Positions 31,933-40,328 of a DNA stretch of 64,000 bases are shown here, piece by piece. A model generated the notes under the pieces. The model was not told the origin of the DNA and searched no databases. It saw only the letters and a program-made list of their open reading frames with translations. The position numbers were made by a program, and so were the translations under genes. The first letter of the stretch is position 1, and every line of letters begins with the position of its first letter. Source of the DNA: Enterocloster bolteae (GTDB lineage: Bacteria > Bacillota > Clostridia > Lachnospirales > Lachnospiraceae); assembly GCF_002234575.2 (NCBI RefSeq), contig NZ_CP022464.2:6200001-6264000 (forward strand), given 5' to 3'.

Positions 31933-32619
31933 TTATTCCTGCTTGAAGGCATCCGGTCCTTTTACCCGGAGGATATTGTCTCTTACTGTAAGCACAGGAT
32001 TCCCCTGCTTCTCAAATCCAATGGTGGTGGGGTCTCCGTGGCCTGTATACACCATGGTATCATCGGGCAGCGCAAAAAGTACGTCCACAATGGAGCTGAC
32101 AATACGAATGGTATTCCCTGTAGCCAGGTCCGTCCTGCCGTAGGAACCGCGGAACAGGGTATCCCCTGCAAAGATAATTCCTTCATCCGGCAGATAGAAG
32201 CAGCAGGAGCCTGCGGTATGTCCCGGTGTGAACAGCACCTTCCACCTGGTTCCCAGGAGCTCCAGCTCCTGTCCGTCGTGAAGAAGCACATCCGCATGCA
32301 GGCTGGTCTGGGGTCCTCTGAATCCTCCGGTCATATTAAGCTTTGTATCTGCCAGCATATTCTCCTCTGCCTCATAGGCATAGAGTTTTACCCTGAATGC
32401 CCTGATTACATCCGGCACAGCCATGATATGATCAAAATGGCCGTGGGTCAGCAGGACTGCCGTGAGAGTGATTCCCAGCTCGCTGCACTTGTTCAGAATA
32501 TAAGGAGCGTTGTCAGCCGGGTCAATGACCACACCCTCCTTGGTCTGATCATCATAAACCAGGTAACAGTTGGTACTCACCTGTCCCAGTACACATGTCT
32601 TAATCCTAATATCGCTCAT
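31933..32619 (-). CDS. Metallo-beta-lactamase-fold hydrolase (YqgX / glyoxalase II-like)
   Basis: A 228-residue hydrolase. Metal-ligand motifs are THGHFDH, the single His in FTPGHTAGS, Asp in FAGDTLF and His in GHGDPTT. This matches the glyoxalase II-like group that includes B. subtilis YqgX. It probably hydrolyses a thioester such as a bacillithiol or CoA adduct; the true substrate is unknown. It lies 21 bases downstream of Rel and 31 bases upstream of hemZ on the minus strand. Confidence 0.85.
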   Translation of the reverse strand: MSDIRIKTCVLGQVSTNCYLVYDDQTKEGVVIDPADNAPYILNKCSELGITLTAVLLTHGHFDHIMAVPDVIRAFRVKLYAYEAEENMLADTKLNMTGGFRGPQTSLHADVLLHDGQELELLGTRWKVLFTPGHTAGSCCFYLPDEGIIFAGDTLFRGSYGRTDLATGNTIRIVSSIVDVLFALPDDTMVYTGHGDPTTIGFEKQGNPVLTVRDNILRVKGPDAFKQE

Positions 32620-32640
32620 ATCCTTCCCCTTTCATCACAG

Positions 32641-34926
32641 CTATCCTGTTGTTCTCTCTATATCCAGGACGCCTTCTATCTGACGTATCTTATCGGTCAG
32701 CCGGTTCAGCTCATCGGTCCCATGAATGTCAAATGTCATGATAATGGTGGCCTTGCCCTGCTTGCTGGTCCTTACGTTCATGGACGTAATGTCAATCTGC
32801 TTCTCCGTAAAGACCTTGGATATATCGGCAAACATGCCAATCCTGTTATTGGCAAATATCTTGATTTCCGTGGAATACTGCTCATTGTTGCTGGCGCCCT
32901 CCGCCATCTGCCATTCCGCGTCAATCATCCTGCTCCGTTCATCCTCCGGCAGGTTGATGATGTTCACACAGTCCGTGCGGTGAATGGAAACCCCGCGGCC
33001 CCTGGTGACAAATCCCACAATTTCATCCCCTGGCACCGGGTTGCAGCACTTGGAGAAACGGACCGCCAGATCATGGATCCCCTTGACCATGATACCGCTC
33101 TTTGATTTGCGGACACTGGCCTCACCGGCCCTTCCCGCTGTGTCGGCTATGCCGCTGAGCACATCCGCATCCGTAATCTCCCGTTTTAACTTCTTCTCCC
33201 GCTCCTCCATCATCTTGTTGATGACCTGGCCCTCTTTCAGGCCCCCGTGTCCAATGGATGCCAGAACGGAATCCCAATCCTTATAGGCATACCGGTTCAT
33301 GACCTTTTCCATGAATTCAGGCTTGCCGATATCAGACCAGTTAATGCCCTTGGCCTTACAGTAGCGTTCTATCTGGTCCCGGCCTCTGACGATATTGTCT
33401 TCCTTCATCTGGCTCTTGAACCACTGGTTAATTTTATTCTTAGCCTGGGTGCTCTTCACAATACCCAGCCAGTCCCGGCTGGGCCCCTTGGAGTTCTGGG
33501 AAGTGATGATTTCCAGCTGGTCGCCGTTTTGAATCACATATTCAATGGGCACCAGCTTGCCGTTGACCCTGGCTCCCACCATCTTATTGCCCACGGCGCT
33601 GTGTATACAATATGCAAAGTCAATGGGTGTAGAACCGCTTGGAAGGGTTTTTACATCCCCTGACGGTGTAAAGCAGTACACACTGTCGGAGAACAAATCC
33701 AAATCTCCCTTGACCATGCTCAGGAATTCCTTGGAATCGTCCGTATCCCTCTGCCACTCCAGAATCTGGCGCAGCCAGCTGAGCTTTGCCTCAGCGCTTC
33801 CCGCAGCCACCTGTCCGCTTCCGCTCTCCTTATACTTCCAGTGGGCGGCGATACCGTATTCCGCTGTCCTGTGCATCTCATAGGTACGGATCTGTATCTC
33901 AAAGGGCTGTCCGTTGCTCCCTATGAGGGTGGTGTGCAGGGACTGGTACATATTCTGTTTGGGCATGGCTATATAGTCTTTGAAACGGCCCGGAATAGGC
34001 TTATACATCTCATGGATGACGCCCAGGGCGGCATAGCAGTCTTTCACGGTCTCCACCATGATACGCACTGCGAACAAATCATATATCTGGTCCAGAGTCT
34101 TGTTCTGGTTCACCATCTTTTTATAGATACTGAAGAAATGCTTCACACGTCCGCCCACCGTGGACTCAATGCCCGCATCCTCCATGTGGCTCTTGACCTC
34201 GTCCACGATTTCCTGGACAAAGGCCTCCCTTGTATCCTTGCGGAGGGCCACTTTCTCCACCAGGTCGTAATATACATCCGGCTGAAGGAACTTAAGGGAC
34301 AGATCATCCAGTTCAATCTTAATCTTGGAAATGCCCAGCCTGTCGGCGATGGGGGCATAAATTTCCATGGTCTCCCTGGCCTTTTCCTTTTGCTTCTCCG
34401 GCTTCCAGTACTGACCTGTCCTCATGTTGTGAAGACGGTCCGCCAGCTTGATAATAATAACGCGGATGTCCTTTGCCATGGCCAAAAACATCTTGCGCAG
34501 GTTGTCTGCCTGAATCTCCACCTTGTCCTTATCCCAGTTTAACTGTGTCAGCTTGGTGACACCGTCCACCAGGAAGGAAACCTCAGAGCCGAACTCCTTG
34601 GTCAGCTGCTCCAGGGTCATAATGGTATCCTCTACCACATCATGAAGAAGCCCTGCTGCAATGGTCTCCTTATCCATCTCCAGATCGGCCAGTATAATAG
34701 CCACGCACAGCGGATGGATGATATAGGGCTCCCCGGACTTGCGCTTCTGCTCCTTGTGGGCCTCATCTGCAATCCTGTAAGCCTTTTCAATCATGGTAAT
34801 ATCATCTGAAGGATGATATTTGCGGATTGTATTAATCAAGTCCTGATACAGCACTTCAGGGCTGGTAAAGTCGGCCGGCGCTTCCAATTCGATATCCAGT
34901 TTTTCTTTTGTTCCCTCATTTGCCAT
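32641..34926 (-). CDS. rel: Bifunctional (p)ppGpp synthetase/hydrolase Rel
   Basis: A 761-residue long RSH protein that makes and degrades (p)ppGpp in response to amino acid starvation on the ribosome. Order of domains: HD hydrolase (AGLLHDVVEDT near residue 95), RelA/SpoT synthetase (RFKDYIAMPKQNMYQSLHT), TGS (VYCFTPSGDVKTLPSGSTPIDFAYCIHS), helical and zinc-finger region (RFSKCCNPVPGDEIVGFVTRGRGVSIHR) and C-terminal ACT domain. Both active sites look complete, so it should be bifunctional. I use ATG 34926 with AAGGTGA 8 bases upstream; a GTG four codons earlier overlaps that site. Confidence 0.95.
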   Translation of the reverse strand: MANEGTKEKLDIELEAPADFTSPEVLYQDLINTIRKYHPSDDITMIEKAYRIADEAHKEQKRKSGEPYIIHPLCVAIILADLEMDKETIAAGLLHDVVEDTIMTLEQLTKEFGSEVSFLVDGVTKLTQLNWDKDKVEIQADNLRKMFLAMAKDIRVIIIKLADRLHNMRTGQYWKPEKQKEKARETMEIYAPIADRLGISKIKIELDDLSLKFLQPDVYYDLVEKVALRKDTREAFVQEIVDEVKSHMEDAGIESTVGGRVKHFFSIYKKMVNQNKTLDQIYDLFAVRIMVETVKDCYAALGVIHEMYKPIPGRFKDYIAMPKQNMYQSLHTTLIGSNGQPFEIQIRTYEMHRTAEYGIAAHWKYKESGSGQVAAGSAEAKLSWLRQILEWQRDTDDSKEFLSMVKGDLDLFSDSVYCFTPSGDVKTLPSGSTPIDFAYCIHSAVGNKMVGARVNGKLVPIEYVIQNGDQLEIITSQNSKGPSRDWLGIVKSTQAKNKINQWFKSQMKEDNIVRGRDQIERYCKAKGINWSDIGKPEFMEKVMNRYAYKDWDSVLASIGHGGLKEGQVINKMMEEREKKLKREITDADVLSGIADTAGRAGEASVRKSKSGIMVKGIHDLAVRFSKCCNPVPGDEIVGFVTRGRGVSIHRTDCVNIINLPEDERSRMIDAEWQMAEGASNNEQYSTEIKIFANNRIGMFADISKVFTEKQIDITSMNVRTSKQGKATIIMTFDIHGTDELNRLTDKIRQIEGVLDIERTTG

Positions 34927-35003
34927 ATGTTCGGTCACCTTTTCCTATGGATAGTCAAGATACATTATAATTTTTTTTATGTAAAAAAGCAAGGGGCGCT
35001 TGG

Positions 35004-35060
35004 AAAAAAGCGGGGCCGGGCCGGAACGCGGTCATTAGACACGCTCTATACCGGCCCTGC
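35004..35060 (-). terminator. Terminator overlapping the diguanylate cyclase stop
   Basis: On the minus strand GCAGGGCCGG (starting in the last codons of the gene) pairs with CCGGCCCGGC, then CGCTTTTTT follows. The left arm lies inside the coding sequence. Confidence 0.7.
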
Positions 35061-37004
35061 CTCGTCTGTTTTGTCATAAATGGCAATCCCGTTTTTCTCT
35101 GTGCGCTTCACCCGGTACATGGCTCTGTCCGCCCGGTTTATCAGGTCCTCCATGCGCTCGGATTCCCTCTGGGCAAAGGCCAGGCCGATAGACGCATTGA
35201 TCCTGCGGCTGGTGCCGTCCGGCAGCTGGATGGAGCTGCGCCCCTCATATCCGGATCTCACCTTATCCTCTATGGTCTTTCTGTCACTGTAGCCATAGAA
35301 GAACAATACAAACTCATCGCCCGACAGGCGGACCGCCATGCACTGTTCCCCAAAAGCAATGCCGGTCAGAAGGTCCGCCATAGCCTTCAGGTAATGGTCT
35401 CCCATCTCATGGCCATAATTGTCATTCACAAACTTAAGGTTGTCCAAATCACAGAAAACAAGGGCGTTGACCCGGCTCCTGTTTCCGTCCAGTATTTTCT
35501 GCCCCTCCTTTTTAAGGTAGGACGCGTTGTACAGGCCGGTGAGCTGGTCATGCTGGGATATATTCCTGAGACGCAGTATCTCCATATATGCGTCCGTCTT
35601 GTCGATAACAATGCCGAACACGCCGTGTTCCTCATGTCTCTGGCGTATGGAAACGGCCCTGGTATTGCAGGCCCTGTCCGTGTAGGAAAATCCGTCCTCC
35701 AGTTCCATAACCCGCTCCAAACCGCCAAGTATATCCTCCCATACATCGTAGTCCAGGCAGCCGTCGGAACCCATGCGGTCCGACCCAATATCCAGCAGCT
35801 GCAGGATGGATGAGCTCAGTTTGACCCGTGAGCCGCCTTCCTGATACTCAAAGCTGCCCACCTTTTCCCCGGCTGATTCCAGGGTAAAGGAATACCTGGA
35901 ATAGCTCTGCTCCAGCTTTGCGGCCATATCGTTAAGGGCCTGGTGGATGCGGTCTATCTCTTCTATTCCGCTTTCCCTAAAATGAACCTCCTCCGGGTTC
36001 TGGCAGGTAATGTCCTCCTGCAGCTTTTTAATTGGTTTTAATACCATCCAGATGGCTATATACGAAAAAATGATGGCAATTACGATGGACAGCAGATAGA
36101 CCCCCGCCACCATAACAATGGTGGACCTGGACAGTTCTGCCAGCTCTGAGTGGTAGCACACCGCCCCCACATACACGGAACCGCCTTCCATATGTCCATA
36201 AACCTGCAGGACGCTGCGCACACCGTCGTAGGAAGCTCCATTATACGTTAATGAAATCCTGCCGCCATCTTCCCTGTAGTCATAATCCGTTCCTATGAAC
36301 GCCTTATCCCGGCTGTAAAGAATCTTTTCATCCGTCATGAGAAGTACCTGCATTCCCTTGTACGGAGGATTATCCAGGCCCAGATACGAGTCCAGCACTT
36401 CCCCGCTGATTTGGAACCCCATCATCCGGCGGCTTCCATAGACCTCCTGGCTTATGACATAATACAGACGGTTATCATCAAAGAACCATTTTCCCCCCTT
36501 TGTCCTTTCTGTCCAAAACAGTTCCGCCTTTGCCCATTCCTGCGGCGTCAGCTTGGGACTCCAATCCTTGGAGAGGGCAATGGGATATTCGCTCTTAGAG
36601 CTTCCCACCACACAGTAGATATCACCATAGGCAGACGAAAATATCTGCGGCTCCCCGTCCCGGTATATAACAGCCTCCTTCTGGTCCAAATCCAGATAAA
36701 AGACGCCGTCCACCGATGATGCGTGGTTTAAATTGTCAATCAGTCTGTCATGTATCTTCCTGTCATCCTTTATCTTTGCCAGCTCTTTCTCCATGGTATT
36801 GGCGATGAGAAGGGAGTTATTCATATATCCTGATATAAGTGAGTCCTTTTCCGCTACCTGGGATTCCATCACCTTATAAGGGCGGTTGGCTGTTCCCGAG
36901 AAGGTTCCGGTCACCATCAGTCCAAAGCCAAATATAACGCTCTGCAGCAGGATGGCCATTAATATGGCGTTCCTCACCCTGTTGCTCAGCAAACGTTTCT
37001 TCAT
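35046..37004 (-). CDS. Membrane diguanylate cyclase (GGDEF domain) with extracellular sensor
   Basis: A 652-residue membrane protein. A membrane helix at residues 12-34 is followed by an extracellular Cache-like sensor region (about 35-290), a second helix (295-321), a HAMP-like linker, a PAS-like region and a C-terminal GGDEF domain (about 490-645). Its active-site loop is SGDEF instead of GGDEF, which usually keeps activity because the last three residues are intact. No RxxD inhibitory site is visible just upstream of it. It should make cyclic di-GMP from GTP in response to an outside ligand. It follows an extracellular binding lipoprotein gene by 40 bases. Confidence 0.9.
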   Translation of the reverse strand: MKKRLLSNRVRNAILMAILLQSVIFGFGLMVTGTFSGTANRPYKVMESQVAEKDSLISGYMNNSLLIANTMEKELAKIKDDRKIHDRLIDNLNHASSVDGVFYLDLDQKEAVIYRDGEPQIFSSAYGDIYCVVGSSKSEYPIALSKDWSPKLTPQEWAKAELFWTERTKGGKWFFDDNRLYYVISQEVYGSRRMMGFQISGEVLDSYLGLDNPPYKGMQVLLMTDEKILYSRDKAFIGTDYDYREDGGRISLTYNGASYDGVRSVLQVYGHMEGGSVYVGAVCYHSELAELSRSTIVMVAGVYLLSIVIAIIFSYIAIWMVLKPIKKLQEDITCQNPEEVHFRESGIEEIDRIHQALNDMAAKLEQSYSRYSFTLESAGEKVGSFEYQEGGSRVKLSSSILQLLDIGSDRMGSDGCLDYDVWEDILGGLERVMELEDGFSYTDRACNTRAVSIRQRHEEHGVFGIVIDKTDAYMEILRLRNISQHDQLTGLYNASYLKKEGQKILDGNRSRVNALVFCDLDNLKFVNDNYGHEMGDHYLKAMADLLTGIAFGEQCMAVRLSGDEFVLFFYGYSDRKTIEDKVRSGYEGRSSIQLPDGTSRRINASIGLAFAQRESERMEDLINRADRAMYRVKRTEKNGIAIYDKTDEAGPV

Positions 37005-37044
37005 GGGATATCCTCCATTCCCCAGACAGAGGCACTGTCAGACA

Positions 37045-38517
37045 CTATTCTTCAAAAATGGTCTTTACCTGTTCATAAAACGCCTCTGCCTTACTGCCGT
37101 AGTCCATGGAAGCTGCCGCCTCATCCATGGACATCCCCCTGGCCAGATACTCCTCAAACTCCATACGTCCCTGGCTCAGCGCCTCGCTAAAGCACGCGTC
37201 CACCCCTGTCCTGACATCATATGAGTTCTCAAAGTCAAACCCATACACCATCTGGTATGAATTGCTCTGCTTAAGTCCGGTCTCAATCCCTTTCAGCACC
37301 CTGGCGTCATCAATCTGCTGTTCCTGCTCCTCTGTCATGCCGTTATTGTCCACAGGCATATAGGACATGGAGGTGGCAAGTTCAAAGCCTTTGTCAATGG
37401 TCAGCCAGTGTATGAAATCCAGGGCAGCCCTGTTTTCCTCATCACTGCGGTTAAACACCGCCACTCCGGCCCCCTGCTGGATTGCCGTCGGGGTGGTCCC
37501 CTCCATCACCGGGTATTGGTAGACACCTGTTGTAACCGGTACCATATTTCCCTGGGAATCAGCCACTTCTTCCGGAAAATACAGGACGCTGCTGCTGGAT
37601 CCGATGCAGCCTGCCAGATAGGACTGCTTTACATCATCACTGCGGTAACGGCCCTTTGCCCCGTAATACCCCTTTGTAAAAGGCTCATAATAATTCAGGA
37701 ACAGCCTTTCGATAATACCCTTATCCAAATCCGGCACCATGGTGCCGCTCTCATCGTAATGGTAGATGTCCGAACCCATAGCATGATTCATAGCCACAAA
37801 ATAGTTGGCCAGGTTATCTACTCCAATGAAAGGTCTCCCATCCCCGTCCGTACCGGGAGTCATGCTGTCCGTCCACTCAAAATATCCCTCAGCCATCCGT
37901 TCCAGCCCTTCCCACGACTCCATGTTCTCCTCCCGGTATTGGGGATTGGCGTCCAAAAATTCATCCAGCCTGGTCTGGTTCATGAGAAGAAGCTCCGTGG
38001 ATTTTGCCACCGGCAGTATGTAAAGCTTTCCGTCGATATAACCCTCGTTAAGGTATGCCTGATTATACTGTGCCAGATCTGCCTCCGGCACCACACTGCC
38101 CAGCTCCACCAGTCTGTCGGGATGCAGCTTTACCGTGTTGACCACCATGTCCCTGTAGGCAAGCACAATATTTGCCATCTCCACATCATTGGTGGTGCCG
38201 TTGAGCACCAAGTCTATCTTATTGGTCAGGTCGGCGATAGAGCCCTGGCTGTAAGCCTCCACGGCCACGCCGCGTTCCAGGCCCAGCGTACCATTGTACT
38301 CCTTTACAAGCTGGTCCAAATGCTGCTTCTGGGCATCATTATAATAGTGCCAGAACTCTATGGTCATGGCAGTGTCGCTGTCATTTTCCTCTGTCAGGGC
38401 AGAAGATTCCTCCGCCTGGGGGATTTCAGCTTTTTTGTTTTCCCCGGCACAGCCGCCCGCCAAGACTGCCGCTCCGATGCAAAGAGCCGTTATTGACGCC
38501 ATCCGTAATCTTCTCAT
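37045..38517 (-). CDS. Extracellular solute-binding lipoprotein, sugar ABC type
   Basis: A 490-residue lipoprotein: signal peptide with lipobox LAGGC, then a family 1 (sugar-type) solute-binding fold beginning MTIEFWHYYNDAQKQHLDQLVKEYN. LPVAKSTELLLMN and GAGVAVFNRS are typical of such proteins. No permease or ATPase gene lies beside it. The only co-directional partner is the diguanylate cyclase 40 bases downstream, so it may act as a ligand-binding partner of that sensor rather than as part of an importer. That link is inferred from gene order. Confidence 0.85.
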   Translation of the reverse strand: MRRLRMASITALCIGAAVLAGGCAGENKKAEIPQAEESSALTEENDSDTAMTIEFWHYYNDAQKQHLDQLVKEYNGTLGLERGVAVEAYSQGSIADLTNKIDLVLNGTTNDVEMANIVLAYRDMVVNTVKLHPDRLVELGSVVPEADLAQYNQAYLNEGYIDGKLYILPVAKSTELLLMNQTRLDEFLDANPQYREENMESWEGLERMAEGYFEWTDSMTPGTDGDGRPFIGVDNLANYFVAMNHAMGSDIYHYDESGTMVPDLDKGIIERLFLNYYEPFTKGYYGAKGRYRSDDVKQSYLAGCIGSSSSVLYFPEEVADSQGNMVPVTTGVYQYPVMEGTTPTAIQQGAGVAVFNRSDEENRAALDFIHWLTIDKGFELATSMSYMPVDNNGMTEEQEQQIDDARVLKGIETGLKQSNSYQMVYGFDFENSYDVRTGVDACFSEALSQGRMEFEEYLARGMSMDEAAASMDYGSKAEAFYEQVKTIFEE

Positions 38518-38649
38518 GCCCGTAATCCTCTGTCTTTCTGAAATTTATTGGTCTGTTTAGATAATTATTAATATTGTACTACGGGGAAGGGGTTTGTTCA
38601 AGGAAATATCAGATGAATTTTGGGGTTCGTTTGATGCACAGATATAACA

Positions 38650-38682
38650 AAAAGGCCCATTTTTCAATCTAATGGGCCCTTT
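38650..38682 (-). terminator. Terminator after apt
   Basis: GGCCCAT (38654-38660) pairs with ATGGGCC (38672-38678). On the minus strand it is followed by TTTTTGTT. Confidence 0.8.
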
Positions 38683-38707
38683 CTGTAACCAAATCTATTT
38701 CATTTTC

Positions 38708-39232
38708 CTACTTGCCTTCATAAATAATCGCAGAATCCACATCATATCCCTTCAGATGCTCCCGTCCCTTCAGTCCTGCCAGCTCCATGACAAAGCATAT
38801 CTTTACCACCTGTCCGCCCAGCTGCTCAATCAGCTTGACAATTGCCTCAGTGGTTCCTCCTGTGGCGATCAGGTCGTCCACAATGATTACCTTCTGGCCC
38901 GGACGGATGGCGTCCTTGTGCATTTCAATGGTTGCCTGTCCGTACTCCAGGTCATATTCCATGGAAATGGTCTCACAGGGAAGCTTTCCCTTTTTGCGCA
39001 CAGGCACAAATCCCTTGTGCTGCGCATAGGCCACCGGCACTCCAAAGATGAATCCCCTTGATTCGGGGCCTATTACCAGGTCGTAATCCAGGTCCTTGAC
39101 CATGTCAATCAGGCTGTCCACTGCCATGTGAAGCCCGTCTGCGTCCTGCAGGATGCTGGTCACATCCCGGAATATGATTCCAGGCTCCGGAAAATCCGGT
39201 ATGCTTCTTACATACTCTTCTAACTTTTTCAT
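38708..39232 (-). CDS. apt: Adenine phosphoribosyltransferase
   Basis: A 174-residue type I phosphoribosyltransferase that converts adenine and PRPP to AMP in purine salvage. The PRPP-binding motif VIIVDDLIATGGT is intact, GPESRGFIFGVPVA is the typical Apt loop, and the N-terminal IPDFPEPGIIFRDVT is diagnostic. The length is normal. Its start codon overlaps the stop of the LacI-family regulator (ATGA), so it appears translationally coupled to a sugar regulator, which is unusual for a purine salvage gene. Confidence 0.95.
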   Translation of the reverse strand: MKKLEEYVRSIPDFPEPGIIFRDVTSILQDADGLHMAVDSLIDMVKDLDYDLVIGPESRGFIFGVPVAYAQHKGFVPVRKKGKLPCETISMEYDLEYGQATIEMHKDAIRPGQKVIIVDDLIATGGTTEAIVKLIEQLGGQVVKICFVMELAGLKGREHLKGYDVDSAIIYEGK

Positions 39233-40239
39233 GATGGTTTCCTCTCTTCCACATTCAGATTCTTAACCGTATCCCTGATTATCAGCTTATTGTTCAGGTA
39301 AATCCTCCGGTTGTCCACGATTCCCTCGTCCAGGCGCCGAAGCAGCACCCTGGCTCCCTCCCTGGCAATCTCCCCCATGTTGCGCTCCACTGTGGTCAAA
39401 TGCATGTCCGAATAGCCTGACATATCCCAGTTGTCAAAACCCACAAGGGAAACATCATCCGGCACCTTAAGGCCGGCCTCCACAATGGCTGTCCTGGCGC
39501 CAAAAGCCATCTCATCGTTAAAACACAGCAGGGCCGTGGGCCGGAAGGTGAGAAGCTGTTTTGCCGCGGTGTATCCGCTGGCATACCGGTAATTGCCGCT
39601 GATAACAGGAAGGGCATCCGGATCCAGTCCGTGGCTGGTCATGGACGTCCTCCATCCCCTGCGGCGCAGCCGGCTGGAATCCAGCCCCGGATTTCCTTCT
39701 ATGATGCCGATGTTCCGGTGTCCGTTCTCCAGCAGATAGTCCATGGCCCGTTCCATGGCAAGGGCCTCATCCGTGGTCACATTGGGCGCGTCCACGTCCA
39801 CGGCACGGCAGATGACTGACATGGGAATCTTTTTGTCCAGGACTTCGTTCATAAACTCCATGTCCTCGCTTCGCTGGGACAATACGATGATTCCGTCAAA
39901 ATAGCTGGGATTCAGTGTTCCGGGCTCATGCATATCAATACCTTTAACCACTACATTATACTTGCTTCCCGCAACACTGTAAACCCCTGTCAGCACGTCG
40001 TGGAGCACAAACGGCGATGTCATCTTACTGATGGTAGAGAAGTACAGCCCAATTACATAGGATCTGGATTTTTTCAGGTTGATGGCGGCCTGGTTGGGCA
40101 CATACCCCATCTCCTGAGCCAGGCGCAGTATGTTCTTCCTGCTCTCCGTATTCTCAGCCCCTATGCCGTTTAAGGCCCTGGATACCGTGGAATAGGAAAC
40201 CCCCGCCCTTTTCGCGATATCCTTTATCGTCACTGCCAT
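39229..40239 (-). CDS. LacI-family transcriptional regulator
   Basis: A 336-residue LacI regulator. The N-terminal helix-turn-helix is textbook (VTIKDIAKRAGVSYSTVSRALNG), followed by the hinge and a periplasmic-binding-protein-like sugar domain. The start at 40239 has GGGGG 6 bases upstream; the longer frame to 40332 would run back towards the GH28 gene and begin without a site. It sits 90 bases after the GH28 gene in the same direction and probably regulates the pectin locus. Candidate operators are in the divergent region (45517, 45839). Confidence 0.92.
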   Translation of the reverse strand: MAVTIKDIAKRAGVSYSTVSRALNGIGAENTESRKNILRLAQEMGYVPNQAAINLKKSRSYVIGLYFSTISKMTSPFVLHDVLTGVYSVAGSKYNVVVKGIDMHEPGTLNPSYFDGIIVLSQRSEDMEFMNEVLDKKIPMSVICRAVDVDAPNVTTDEALAMERAMDYLLENGHRNIGIIEGNPGLDSSRLRRRGWRTSMTSHGLDPDALPVISGNYRYASGYTAAKQLLTFRPTALLCFNDEMAFGARTAIVEAGLKVPDDVSLVGFDNWDMSGYSDMHLTTVERNMGEIAREGARVLLRRLDEGIVDNRRIYLNNKLIIRDTVKNLNVEERKPS

Positions 40240-40328
40240 AATATCCCCCTCTTTGCTGTCCCCTATAAGCATTTGCATCATTCCCGTTCGGGCGTACGAA
40301 TACAATCTAACTCGTTTTCCGGCTTCTG

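Noticed and set aside
31858..33105. 415-residue plus-strand frame
   Set aside because: It is antisense to the metallo-beta-lactamase-fold gene and the end of Rel, both with clear family motifs.
37408..38496. 362-residue plus-strand frame
   Set aside because: Antisense shadow of the binding lipoprotein gene; no motif or ribosome binding site.
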